DNA of 64,000 bases from Prevotellaceae bacterium. GTDB lineage: Bacteria; Bacteroidota; Bacteroidia; Bacteroidales; Bacteroidaceae. Location: the NCBI GenBank assembly GCA_029219385.1, contig JAQXTH010000055.1, forward strand, positions 19,364-83,363, read 5' to 3'. The notes under the pieces are model-generated. The model did no database searches. It was not told the origin of the DNA and worked only from the letters and a program-made list of their open reading frames with translations. Shown here piece by piece: positions 1 to 9,410 of this stretch. Made by a program: the position numbers and the translations under genes. Each line of letters begins with the position of its first letter. Position 1 is the first letter of the stretch.

Positions 1-1
1 C

Positions 2-61
2 GTGGCAGCCAAAACACAACGACGCATAGAGCGACAAGCCAACCTCAACGATTGGCAGTGA
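2..61 (+). CDS. C-terminal tail of an unidentified gene (partial)
   Basis: An open frame enters from the left edge and ends at a TGA at 59-61. The last 19 residues are basic and polar and end in NLNDWQ. It faces the aminotransferase gene convergently. The fragment is too short to assign a family, and it could be a chance open frame. Confidence 0.35.
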   Translation: MAAKTQRRIERQANLNDWQ

Positions 62-396
62 ATAATTTGGGGATAGGCATACCGGGCATAGGTTAGCGGT
101 TTGCCCTTTTTTCATAGGGGCAAGCCCCTATGAAATGATATTCGCCCCCTACAGGGGCGGTGTTGGGGTTGTGGCGGACTTTTACATAGGGGCAAGCCCC
201 TATGCTAAGTTATTTGCCCCTTTCAGGGGCTATTATAGTTATGCTATAAAGTTTAACCCATTGGCTCTCAACCCCGTAGGGGTTTAATAACTTAGGGTAG
301 GGGCTTGCCCCTACCGCAGTGTCGAATACCCCCTCCTCTATCTCGCCCCTGTAGGGGGCGAATAATTTTCATTAAGCCCGAAGACGATAAACAATA
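62..396. repeat. Intergenic cluster of REP-like GGGGC palindromes
   Basis: This 335-bp gap has no convincing gene. It holds short G/C palindromes: CATAGGGGC-AA-GCCCCTATG at 113-132 and 185-204, GTAGGGGC-TT-GCCCCTAC at 297-314, and smaller ones of the forms GCCCC-N-GGGGC (about 145-160, 221-235, 345-361) and AACCCCGTAGGGGTTT (270-285). The same family recurs at the right end of the window (63778-63854). This suggests a dispersed repetitive extragenic palindrome rather than a regulator of one gene. Confidence 0.75.
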
Positions 397-1590
397 TCAA
401 CCCGGATATTCCTCAAGAGCCTTGCGCAACACCACCATGGCTTTGGCAAGGTCTTCTTTGTTTAACACATAGGCCATGCGTACTTCGTTGCGACCCTCCG
501 AAGGGTCGGTATAGAAACCCGAACCGGGAGCCATCATCACTGTCTGACCCTCATAGGAGAAATCGGTGAGACACCAAATGCAAAACTTCTCGGCATCCTC
601 CACCGGCAGTTTAACCATCGTGTAGAATGCACCCATCGGTGTGGGACTGTAGACACCCTCTATCTTATTCAACTCATCGAGCAAGAAATTACGGCGCAAC
701 AAATATTCCTCATAAACCTCGGCCATATACTCCTCAGGAGTGCTGAGCGAAGCCTCGGCAACCAATTGGCCGAAAAGCGGCGGACTAAGTCGGGCCTGAC
801 AAAATTTCATCACGGCACTGCGCACCTCCTTGTTTTTCGTGATCAACGCGCCAATGCGTATGCCACACTCGCTATATCGCTTTGAAACAGAATCTACCAA
901 TATCACATTATCTTCGATCCCCTCAAGGTGGCAGGCAGAGATATAGGGCTGCTTGGTGTAAATAAACTCACGATAAACCTCGTCGCTGATAAGATAAAGA
1001 TTGTGCTTCTTCACGAGGTCACGTATTTGACGCATCTCCTTGCGCGAATAAAGATAGCCCGTAGGATTGTTGGGATTGCATATCAAAATGGCCTTGGTCT
1101 TGGGCGTGATCTGCTCTTCAAAAGCCTCGACCGACGGCAGCCGGAAACCATCTTCAATGCTCGTCTTTACTGACTTGACCACTGCACCCGCACTAATGGC
1201 AAACGCCATGTAGTTGGCGTATGAAGGGTCGGTCACAATTATTTCGTCGCCTGGATTAAGGCAAGCCATATATGCAAACTGAATAGCCTCTGAGCCTCCG
1301 GCGGTAATGATAATCTCATCGGGGCTGAGGTCAATGCCATACTCGGCATAATAACTCACGAGTTTGGTGCGCAACGACTTGTTGCCCTGCGACGGACTAT
1401 AAGACAAAATGTCCAGCCCTATGTTTCGGGCGGCTTCAAGTGCACACTGTGGTGTCTTGATGTCGGGTTGACCGATGTTGAGGTGATAGACGTGTATGCC
1501 GTTGCGCTTGGCTGCGTCGGCATAGCGTGCAAGTTTGCGAATTGGCGAGCTCGGCATATTTTGGGCGCGCTCTGAAATCTGAAGACCCAT
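397..1590 (-). CDS. Pyridoxal-phosphate aminotransferase, class I (aspartate aminotransferase-like)
   Basis: This is a fold-type I, PLP-dependent cytosolic aminotransferase of 397 residues, the usual family length. Visible motifs are NPNNPTG at about 172-178, SDEVY at about 202-206, and the Schiff-base lysine in SVSKRYSECG (about K237). The family transfers amino groups between amino acids and 2-oxo acids. The exact substrate cannot be read from sequence, though Asp/Glu-type specificity is common. It is a single gene with its own promoter-like box at 1630-1637 and lies next to the SusC/SusD operon without an obvious link to it. Confidence 0.93.
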   Translation of the reverse strand: MGLQISERAQNMPSSPIRKLARYADAAKRNGIHVYHLNIGQPDIKTPQCALEAARNIGLDILSYSPSQGNKSLRTKLVSYYAEYGIDLSPDEIIITAGGSEAIQFAYMACLNPGDEIIVTDPSYANYMAFAISAGAVVKSVKTSIEDGFRLPSVEAFEEQITPKTKAILICNPNNPTGYLYSRKEMRQIRDLVKKHNLYLISDEVYREFIYTKQPYISACHLEGIEDNVILVDSVSKRYSECGIRIGALITKNKEVRSAVMKFCQARLSPPLFGQLVAEASLSTPEEYMAEVYEEYLLRRNFLLDELNKIEGVYSPTPMGAFYTMVKLPVEDAEKFCIWCLTDFSYEGQTVMMAPGSGFYTDPSEGRNEVRMAYVLNKEDLAKAMVVLRKALEEYPG

Positions 1591-1629
1591 TTATATTTTC
1601 TTTTAAATTTTATATTCATTTATGAAAAG

Positions 1630-1658
1630 CAAAGTTAGCACAATTTTTCAAAAACAAA
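1630..1658 (-). promoter_or_regulatory. Promoter-like element for the aminotransferase
   Basis: Read on the minus strand there is a TAACTTTG box (1630-1637) that fits the Bacteroidetes -7 consensus TAnnTTTG. A TTTG lies upstream (1655-1658) at a slightly short 17-bp spacing. The start codon is about 40 bp downstream. Confidence 0.55.
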
Positions 1659-1707
1659 CATAGAAAAACAATTTTCATTCACTATAAGTTCCCGAAATAG
1701 ATACATA

Positions 1708-1744
1708 AAAAAGAGAGACCCATCGTTCAGACAAGTCTCTCTTT
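1708..1744 (-). terminator. Rho-independent terminator of the fasciclin/SusC/SusD operon
   Basis: On the minus strand AAAGAGAGAC pairs with GTCTCTCTTT around a 15-nt loop and runs into a T tract. It lies about 60 bp past the stop codon of the last SusD gene. Confidence 0.8.
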
Positions 1745-1802
1745 GAGAATAAATGCTATTTCGTTAAGCAATCAAATTGCGAAACAAATCTTTAGGAATT
1801 TA

Positions 1803-4094
1803 TCACTTGGGCAAAGACAAATACCAGTTTGTCTTGTCAAGCAGTTTGGCCTTGAGGGCGGCATCAACATCGGCAGCAGGATCCGTAACGCTCTTGTTGC
1901 GTCGGGCAATCTTCCAGGCAAACCAATCGGTGCCGTTAAATCCGGCTTTATTTTTGTGTTCTGCAATACGGATAAGGTCGCCATAACGATTGCCTTCAAA
2001 TGCTGTTTCAAGTGCGAGTTCATCAACAATGATGTTTTCAACAGCATTTTGAATAGCCTCTTTATCGGTCACGAGCAGTTCGTCACCATTATAGAGTGTC
2101 TTGGCGTATGCCTGCTGGTCAGCATACGAGAGATTGTTTGTGCGAGCATACTCCTCGGCAATCTTCTCTGCCACTTGGCGAGCATAAGTATAAACTGTAT
2201 CATAGATACCACCGGTGGCGCCACAACCGCGCGAGTGAACACCGAAGCTCATACTATTTTCTCTTATATCCTGCCCTATCTGCCACTTGGCACCCGTGAA
2301 GTCGAGGAATGGATAACCGGTCATCCGTTTGGCCTCATCGAGCGTGACATAATACATACCACCATTGTAGGCAGTGGGGTTAAGCAAGTAATCCACGTTG
2401 TACCATGTTGCCTGAATATCTTCGGGAATATCAGCAAGCGAAAGACCCGGGAAACTATCACACGGCGCAGCCGGAATAAAGTCACCGATATATCTCACAC
2501 TGCCTTCACCATTATCATAAACAACAGTGGTAGAGTCGGAGACGTAGGCTACACCTTCAGTTGTACCAACTGTAGCATCTTTACCAACCTGAATGCCGGG
2601 GATAGTATCAATACGTATCAATGTGTCGACTGCAGCGTCCATCACTTTCACATATTTTGTCTGTTCTCTCACGAGGTCGTGAGTACCATAAGAAGGCAGA
2701 GTCTCATAGCAGAGGCCGTCTTTCAAGATACCAAACGCAAGCTGGGGGAAGCCCAAGCGGTTCACTGCCTCGGCATAGCGCAACAATACAACGGGAATGC
2801 GATAGAGAGGAATCTGGTAATTAAAAGAATGAGAGTACGTACCAAAATTAAATGAAGAATATTCGGTAATATTATCCCAACCGGTAGGAGCGAACTTGTT
2901 GACAAGTCGAGTCTGAAGACCACTCTTGAGATTTTCTTTGGGAGCGTATCCCACAAGACGACCATCACCGCCTATAGCCTCCTCCATCTTGGCTATCTCA
3001 CCGTCCATTTCAAATATATTATAACGCTGAGCCTTGTTGAGGCTGACATATTGTTCTGACGGTATCAACTGCATATATTGCTCATTAGCATCAGTTTGAA
3101 TGGATGTTCCGCTCACAGTGGTCTTGAAGCCATACATATTTTGTATCTGTGTCAATACAGTACCCTTTGAATTGGTTGACGCACTTGTAGCTGCCGTGAT
3201 ATAATCACTAAGACCATACTTGAAAGCAGACAACAACGAACCGCTCGAAACAAATTTTTCATCATCGCCCATTTTTCGATAAACATCGGCATTGTAAGTC
3301 CTATTGTTGAAAAATTTATCAGAGTTATAGGTAAGATTGAAATAGTTGTAATAGTATTGTGCGGCATTGGCATAGTCATCGCTCATGAGATAAGCATCGG
3401 CCAAAACAATCTCGACAGGGAAGAAATTCTTGGTAGAACTGTAAGTCTGAGTTCCGTTGTTAAATGAGCCATAGTTAGGAATACCCATGAGGCGCTGCAA
3501 CTGATAAGCACGCTCCAAACCGTTTTCAACCAAAAGAGAAGCAATGTTTGAGGCGTTCATCTTGACAGCTGTCATCATGGCAGCGTCGGCCTCGTCGGTA
3601 GACCCCACCGGGGTGGTGACAAAGGGCACTTCGCCATAGTTACGAACCAACTGGATATAAGCCCAAGCACGCATTGCCTGAACCTGAGCCCACTCGCGCT
3701 GCATGATTTTCACATTGTTTTCAGTGATGGTGGTATCAACGTTGGCAAGATAGAAGTTGCACGAGTTGACAATGTGGTAATAGTCAGCCACGTTGCACCA
3801 TACCGACGAGCCATCGGCGGGGTTGTTGAAGTTCATCAGATCGTTGATGGAGTCGGTAGTATAAGTTCCACTCGTCACCATGTCGCTGCGGCTGGCATCG
3901 AGTATCACGGTGCGCTCTGCCACATTCTGTATGCTGCGCAAGATACCCAAAGCCGAGTAGATTGAGTCTGCTCCAAACTTATCATCCGTGGCATAACGAT
4001 CCATATCGGGAGTGAGCATGTCTTCACACGATGTTGTCAACATGCACGCCGACAACACGAGTGTAAATAATGATATGATTGATTTTCTTTTCAT
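1803..4094 (-). CDS. SusD/RagB-family outer-membrane lipoprotein (second pair)
   Basis: This is the surface nutrient-binding lipoprotein partner of the SusC channel encoded 12 bp upstream. The N-terminus is a lipoprotein signal with lipobox LTTSC, followed by acidic EDML. The early body shows the helical SusD pattern (REWAQVQAMRAWAYIQLVRNYGEVPF) and the C-terminus carries the conserved region around ELALETAFEGNRYGDLIR. At 763 residues it is longer than typical SusD proteins (about 500-650); the extra length sits in the central ligand-facing part. It is the last gene of the six-gene operon. The ligand is unknown because no glycan-degrading enzyme is encoded nearby. Confidence 0.93.
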   Translation of the reverse strand: MKRKSIISLFTLVLSACMLTTSCEDMLTPDMDRYATDDKFGADSIYSALGILRSIQNVAERTVILDASRSDMVTSGTYTTDSINDLMNFNNPADGSSVWCNVADYYHIVNSCNFYLANVDTTITENNVKIMQREWAQVQAMRAWAYIQLVRNYGEVPFVTTPVGSTDEADAAMMTAVKMNASNIASLLVENGLERAYQLQRLMGIPNYGSFNNGTQTYSSTKNFFPVEIVLADAYLMSDDYANAAQYYYNYFNLTYNSDKFFNNRTYNADVYRKMGDDEKFVSSGSLLSAFKYGLSDYITAATSASTNSKGTVLTQIQNMYGFKTTVSGTSIQTDANEQYMQLIPSEQYVSLNKAQRYNIFEMDGEIAKMEEAIGGDGRLVGYAPKENLKSGLQTRLVNKFAPTGWDNITEYSSFNFGTYSHSFNYQIPLYRIPVVLLRYAEAVNRLGFPQLAFGILKDGLCYETLPSYGTHDLVREQTKYVKVMDAAVDTLIRIDTIPGIQVGKDATVGTTEGVAYVSDSTTVVYDNGEGSVRYIGDFIPAAPCDSFPGLSLADIPEDIQATWYNVDYLLNPTAYNGGMYYVTLDEAKRMTGYPFLDFTGAKWQIGQDIRENSMSFGVHSRGCGATGGIYDTVYTYARQVAEKIAEEYARTNNLSYADQQAYAKTLYNGDELLVTDKEAIQNAVENIIVDELALETAFEGNRYGDLIRIAEHKNKAGFNGTDWFAWKIARRNKSVTDPAADVDAALKAKLLDKTNWYLSLPK

Positions 4095-4106
4095 CGTTAT
4101 GAATTT

Positions 4107-7100
4107 TTACAAGTTAATAGTAACACCAAAGTTAAAGCTGCGCGACGACGGAAGCAAGCCTGCGTCGATGCCTCTGTAAAGCACACCGTTGCCACAAGAC
4201 ACCTCGGGATCGGAGCCTGTATACTCAGACAATGTGAACACGTTGTTGGCCTCAGCCCATACTGCCAAACCCTGCAACCATGTGAGAGAGAGAGGAAGGT
4301 CGTAGGTGAGACGGATATTCTTAAGTTTCAAGAACGAGCCATCTTCAATCCAGCGATCGGAGAAACGCTCATTGTTCACCCATTCAGACGAGCCTGCCAA
4401 GACGGCACGAGGAATGTTGGTCTCTTGTCCCTCGTATGTCCAGCGATTGGCCATGGCCTTGCTCTGATTCCAAAGGTTGTTGCCGGCCTCGAGTTGAGAA
4501 CGCTGATAGTTAAACACGTCGTTGCCAAGAGAATATTTGAATGTGGCATCAAGTTTGAAGTTCTTATAAACAAACGAAGTGAAGATATTTCCGTAGATAT
4601 CGGGGTTGGCATCACCGATAACCACCTTGTCGGCCTCAGAAATCCAACCGTCACCGTTTTGGTCTACAAAGCGCACGTCGCCGGCCTTGAAGTTGCGGTA
4701 GGGATCACCGGAGTAACCGGTGGGATAACGCAGATAACCATAAACATCACTGGCGGTGCTTGCCTCTTCGTTGCTCTTGAAGACGCCGTTGGTCTGATAG
4801 CCATAGAACACGCCTGCGGCATTGCCCACAGCAGTCAGGACATTGTCGGTTCCATAGATAGAAGAGGTATAGCCGTGAATTTTCTTGTAGACACTTGCCT
4901 TAGTTCCATCGGCTGCGAGGTTGTAGGTAGTGATGGTCGAAGCAGGCAGGTTTTTGATTTCGTTGCAATAGTGACCTATTGAGAAGCCTGCCTTCCACTT
5001 GAAGTTCTTGGTATTGATGATGGCAACATTGGCATTGATGTCAAAACCCTTATTGGTCATCTCGCCACTGTTAGCCCACATAGAACTAAGACCGGTGAGA
5101 TATTCAAGGTTGACTTTTGCCAAAAGGTTGGAAGTCTTGCTCCAATAGAAGTTCACACCCAAACCAACGCGGTTGTCGAGCAACGCTGTCTCAAGACCAA
5201 GGTTGAAGCGACGTGTGGTCTCCCACTGAATCTTTGAGTTGGAGATGTTTACCAAATTGATTGATGTTGCAGCATCGAGGTATTTCTGAATTTCAAAGAA
5301 TGTGCGCGAAGCATAGTAGTCGATGTTGTCGTTGCCCGACTCTTCATAGCCGGCAGCCACTTTGAGATAGTTCACCACAGGCACCTTAAACCAAGGCTCA
5401 GAAGAAACCAACCATGCAGCCTGCAAAGAGGGGAAGAGACCCCAGTTCACGCCAAAGAGTTTGATACCTTCTTCGGTGTTGTCGCCAAAACGCGAAGAAG
5501 CCTCGGCTGTGATTGTTCCGTTCACATAATAGCGGTTTTTATAGTTGTAGGCAGCATCTACATAGTATGCCATGTTCATCCAATTATCATTGGCACCACC
5601 GTATGTGAGATATTGCAGATGTTCTGAGAGGTTTGGAGTCTTGTCGTTGGTATTGTTGTAACCTGCCACGTTGCTCTGCTTAAAGCCGAAAGAAGAAAGA
5701 CGGAAACCTCCGGTTGCGCTCAGCGAGTGGGCACCAAACTTCTTATTGGCAGTGAGGTAGAGATTATTGTAGATGGTTGTCTCGTCGGCAAACTGCGACT
5801 TCACGGCACTTGAGATAGTACCGATGCCCTCGCAGAACTTGCTGGGCGTACCATCGTAGGGGAGATAATACAACTCAGAGACACGATTAAGACCATAGCT
5901 GAAACGGTCTGCCAACTGCAACCAAGAATTGATTTGGTAACGTGGATTTACATTGAGGTTGAATTGTGTCTGTTCCTGATAGTTCTTGTTGTCACCGTCA
6001 CCGTTGAGCAAAATCCAATATGGATTGGCAAGCGGGTCGGTGCCATAGTTCTCAGAAAATCTGAAGGGGTTGTTCACATCGCTGAAAGTCTTACCCGAAT
6101 AAACCTTGCCGTTGGGAGCAATGCGGTTAGACTGTGTGGTGGGATCCCAATAGAGGAAATAGTCGGTTATGCTAATCATAGAGGGAGCAACCGTTGCCAA
6201 CACGTTGGGCGACGACATATTAGACGAAGCATAGCTCTGTGCCCAACCGTTGTCGCGCAGGTTATAGGTAACACGACCATAAGAGATGTCAAACGAAGCG
6301 TCGAGTTTGCTTGTGAGTATCACGTCGGTATTGAAACGGACATTGAGACGGCTGAAATCGTTTTTCTTGGCTGTTGCGTCAGAAACGGTATATCCGAGCG
6401 AGAGACCATAGAGAGCGATGTCGTCACCACCTTGCACGTTTACACGATAATTTTGAGTGAATGCAGACTGATAGAGACCTTTCTGCCAATCCGAATTGTT
6501 GTGATACAAATCATAATATGTATAAGCCTTGTCTTCGTTCATAAACGGCTCGGCAGCAATCTTCTGCAATGCCGTTGTTTGAGAAGAACCGTCGGTCGGG
6601 GTATATGTGCCGAGAATGCCGGTCATATAGTTGCGATACTGACTGCCGTTGAGAACGTCGATGGTGTTGGGACGTGTTTCAAATCCACCATAGAGACGCA
6701 CGTTGATGCGAGTGGCACGCTCTTTGGCACGTTTGGTGGTGATTTCAATCACACCGTTGGCACCTTTTGCACCATAGAGAGCCGTTCCGGTGTTGAGCAC
6801 TCTATAAGAAGCAATGTCTTCGGGGTCAATCACGTTCAACACGTTGTTGAAAAATCCCTGATGTAAGGCATTGCGGTCATACTGAGCATCCCAAATTACT
6901 CCGTCGACCACGATAAGTGGCTGGCTCACGGTGTTGAGCGAAGTGATACCGTTGATGTGCATATCGGCACCCTGACCCGGCATTCCACCGCGCATGGTGG
7001 TGTAGACAGCTGCGTTGAGAGTATTCTCTATGTCGGACTCTACAGATATTGCCGAAGAGTTGGAGACAGAGCTCTCTGACTTGGTGAACACCTGGTTTGC

Positions 7101-7544
7101 ACTCTTATAAAATGAGTTGAACACATTGCTATAGAGTTTGTAGGTCTGCTCACCATCTTTCACTGACACCTGAATGGGGTTGTATTCGGGAGTAGAAAGA
7201 TAAAGAGTAGTTTCAAACTCGGGCACGGAAACAGTATATTTACCATCTTCGCCCGTCATGGCCGAATAACGAGGGTCGTTGAGCGACTGCACGCGCACAC
7301 CGGCAAGAGGAGCCTTTGTGGCAGCATCAATCACAATACCCTTGACCTCGCGCATTGGATAGGTAGGGGTTTTTGCAACAACCGGACGCTTAATGGCAAC
7401 CTCTTCCTCGTCTGCTTCGTTGTCATCGCCTGTCACATCGTCCTGAGCATGGAGGGGTGTGAGACCGGCAAGCAAGAAGAGGCACAAGCCTGCGCCGAAA
7501 ATCTTACCTAACAGATAATTGCTGAATATCTTTTTCATTGTCAT
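4107..7544 (-). CDS. SusC/RagA-family TonB-linked outer-membrane channel (second pair)
   Basis: This 1145-residue TonB-dependent importer has a signal peptide ending near LHAQ, an acidic stretch (DDVTGDDNEADEEE), and a CarboxypepD_reg-like beta-sandwich (KGIVIDAATKAPLAGVRV). The plug domain includes SQPLIVVDGVIWD and YGAKGANGVIEITTKR, followed by a long beta-barrel ending in an aromatic/hydrophobic strand (NFGVTINL). With the downstream SusD it should form a lidded import complex. The plug is unusual in beginning with a Ser-rich stretch (KSESSVSNSSAISVE). The start could be Met1 or Met3. It is transcribed 21 bp after the fasciclin gene. Confidence 0.94.
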   Translation of the reverse strand: MTMKKIFSNYLLGKIFGAGLCLFLLAGLTPLHAQDDVTGDDNEADEEEVAIKRPVVAKTPTYPMREVKGIVIDAATKAPLAGVRVQSLNDPRYSAMTGEDGKYTVSVPEFETTLYLSTPEYNPIQVSVKDGEQTYKLYSNVFNSFYKSANQVFTKSESSVSNSSAISVESDIENTLNAAVYTTMRGGMPGQGADMHINGITSLNTVSQPLIVVDGVIWDAQYDRNALHQGFFNNVLNVIDPEDIASYRVLNTGTALYGAKGANGVIEITTKRAKERATRINVRLYGGFETRPNTIDVLNGSQYRNYMTGILGTYTPTDGSSQTTALQKIAAEPFMNEDKAYTYYDLYHNNSDWQKGLYQSAFTQNYRVNVQGGDDIALYGLSLGYTVSDATAKKNDFSRLNVRFNTDVILTSKLDASFDISYGRVTYNLRDNGWAQSYASSNMSSPNVLATVAPSMISITDYFLYWDPTTQSNRIAPNGKVYSGKTFSDVNNPFRFSENYGTDPLANPYWILLNGDGDNKNYQEQTQFNLNVNPRYQINSWLQLADRFSYGLNRVSELYYLPYDGTPSKFCEGIGTISSAVKSQFADETTIYNNLYLTANKKFGAHSLSATGGFRLSSFGFKQSNVAGYNNTNDKTPNLSEHLQYLTYGGANDNWMNMAYYVDAAYNYKNRYYVNGTITAEASSRFGDNTEEGIKLFGVNWGLFPSLQAAWLVSSEPWFKVPVVNYLKVAAGYEESGNDNIDYYASRTFFEIQKYLDAATSINLVNISNSKIQWETTRRFNLGLETALLDNRVGLGVNFYWSKTSNLLAKVNLEYLTGLSSMWANSGEMTNKGFDINANVAIINTKNFKWKAGFSIGHYCNEIKNLPASTITTYNLAADGTKASVYKKIHGYTSSIYGTDNVLTAVGNAAGVFYGYQTNGVFKSNEEASTASDVYGYLRYPTGYSGDPYRNFKAGDVRFVDQNGDGWISEADKVVIGDANPDIYGNIFTSFVYKNFKLDATFKYSLGNDVFNYQRSQLEAGNNLWNQSKAMANRWTYEGQETNIPRAVLAGSSEWVNNERFSDRWIEDGSFLKLKNIRLTYDLPLSLTWLQGLAVWAEANNVFTLSEYTGSDPEVSCGNGVLYRGIDAGLLPSSRSFNFGVTINL

Positions 7545-7565
7545 TGATTTTTAAAGTTAAAAGAC

Positions 7566-9362
7566 TTACTCATCTTTCGCAACCAACAATATGCAGTCTA
7601 TGCGCAGGTTGGGCGTGCAGGTCTTGCGGTCCGCCAACTTGATGGCACTGGTGATTGTAAGCATAGGATTAGATTTACTTATACCATAATAGCATACATC
7701 AAACTTGTAATCTTCAAACAACTTGATGGTATCTATCTTTGTCACATCGGTAGTGAAAGTTCCATTTTTGCCACCGGTCGAGTTTACAGTGATCTGCTTA
7801 CCCTTTTCATCGAAATCGTAGGTAAGAGTAGCAGTAAACTTGTTGGCCTTTGGGTTAAGGTTGAGACTGTCGGTGATATTTTCGGGCACGAAAACTGCGT
7901 AGATGTCGTATGTGCCCGACAAAATATTTGGCAAGTTGAATGTCACCACCGGGTTGGCTGCCGAAGAAGACGGCACAAACTCTTGATATGCATCATTGCT
8001 GAGTTTGCCGATAATCTTGTTGTTGCGCGTTCCTTCTGAAACGGTATATCTTACACCCGTGGGAGAAGCAGTCGACAACGACTTTGAGTATTGGCTGTTT
8101 ACAATAAAACCGCCCGCGGTTTCATATTCCAGATCAAACTGCCAAGACTTGTTGGCCTTGAAGTTGAAATTGTCTACAATGAATACATAGCCGTTTGAAG
8201 CCTCGATAGGTGTCTGTCCATCGGTGAGAGTGCGACAGAGAGGCGCATGCTGATGATATTTGCTGCCTGAATAATAAAAATCCACAGACACAAGCGAGTC
8301 AGCTGTTTCAAAGAAATTCTTAACACTCTCCACAGATGCATTTTTCACGTCAAAAGTGGGTTGCTCGTTAAGGCTATAATACATATTTTTAAACAACGCA
8401 CTGATAGCCTCAGCCTCCTGCAGCGAGTCGGCATCGATAGAGTCAGTATAGAGATTGGCTTTCTCATCAAGATAAGAATATGCCTTCTTATAATTATAGA
8501 AAGTCTTGGCATGGTCAAGAGCCTCACGCCACGCATTGTTTGTGAAATAAATGGCAGCGGTGAGCGAGTCTGCATCAGTTGCCACAAGTGGCATCACCTT
8601 GTTTGCCTCGATGAAAACAGAGTCGACAAACTGCATTTCACCATCAACGATCGAACCCTCCGTACTTGCTCTCTCATCAAACATAAGAGTGTCCTTGGAG
8701 ATAACATACTGATAGAGGTCTGAGATCTCAGGATAAACAGCGAGCACCTCCTTGAGGTCGTAAGCATAGGGAATATAAGAGTTGAGCAAATGAACTGTTC
8801 CGTTTGTGGAAGGAATGTTCTTATATTCTCCCGATGTGATGTCTACACCCTTGATGGTGTTGCCCGGCACATCATAATCGGCATATTTTCCGTTGGCTAA
8901 AGCAATGCGCTTAGACACGGGATAACTGCCATTGTAGTCGAAATAAGAAAGGTGGTTCTGCACAAACTGCTTCTCAACAGTCTTATATTTGTCGGCTGCA
9001 CCCACAATATCACCACCCTCTTCGAGGCGTTTGGCCTCGTCGAGCATATCAAGCCACTTCTGTGCATCATAAGTACCATCTTTGGGTGCCCACACTGTGA
9101 GTGACTTATCGGTCTTGAGCAATTCGGCATAAGTGAGCGCGGCGGGAACACCATAGGCTTTCTTATTTACGATTGCCTTTGTCAATATATTGGTAAAGTC
9201 GTTACACTCTCCGGTGGCAACAACATTTTCCCATAACGTGCCGGAAGCATTGGTGGAATTGATGTCGAAGTGATCGTCCGTACACGAACCGAGACCAAAC
9301 ACGGTCATCAACCCGAGGAAACCGCCGGCGAGCCATTTTACATATTTGTTTTTCATAGTCAA
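7566..9362 (-). CDS. Fasciclin (FAS1)-domain surface lipoprotein, shorter copy
   Basis: This is a 598-residue predicted lipoprotein with a signal ending in lipobox GLGSC at about residue 27, followed by TDDHF. The FAS1 signature region is the part around TKAIVNKKAYGV, AELLKTDKSLTVWAPKDGTYDA and QFVQNHLSYFDY. A second half has beta-rich segments. FAS1 domains are known as adhesion or binding modules. The gene sits at the head of the second SusC/SusD pair, in the position expected for an accessory surface-binding lipoprotein. Its function here is inferred from position. Confidence 0.85.
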   Translation of the reverse strand: MTMKNKYVKWLAGGFLGLMTVFGLGSCTDDHFDINSTNASGTLWENVVATGECNDFTNILTKAIVNKKAYGVPAALTYAELLKTDKSLTVWAPKDGTYDAQKWLDMLDEAKRLEEGGDIVGAADKYKTVEKQFVQNHLSYFDYNGSYPVSKRIALANGKYADYDVPGNTIKGVDITSGEYKNIPSTNGTVHLLNSYIPYAYDLKEVLAVYPEISDLYQYVISKDTLMFDERASTEGSIVDGEMQFVDSVFIEANKVMPLVATDADSLTAAIYFTNNAWREALDHAKTFYNYKKAYSYLDEKANLYTDSIDADSLQEAEAISALFKNMYYSLNEQPTFDVKNASVESVKNFFETADSLVSVDFYYSGSKYHQHAPLCRTLTDGQTPIEASNGYVFIVDNFNFKANKSWQFDLEYETAGGFIVNSQYSKSLSTASPTGVRYTVSEGTRNNKIIGKLSNDAYQEFVPSSSAANPVVTFNLPNILSGTYDIYAVFVPENITDSLNLNPKANKFTATLTYDFDEKGKQITVNSTGGKNGTFTTDVTKIDTIKLFEDYKFDVCYYGISKSNPMLTITSAIKLADRKTCTPNLRIDCILLVAKDE

Positions 9363-9410
9363 TTCGTTTTTGAATCTTTTCTGTTAGTTGTTAATAGACC
9401 ACCGGTGTGA

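Noticed and set aside
1743..2855. 370-residue frame antisense to the SusD gene
   Set aside because: It is opposite a clear SusD gene, overlaps its terminator, and has no family resemblance. Similar antisense frames at 5934, 11083 and 14716 are rejected for the same reason.
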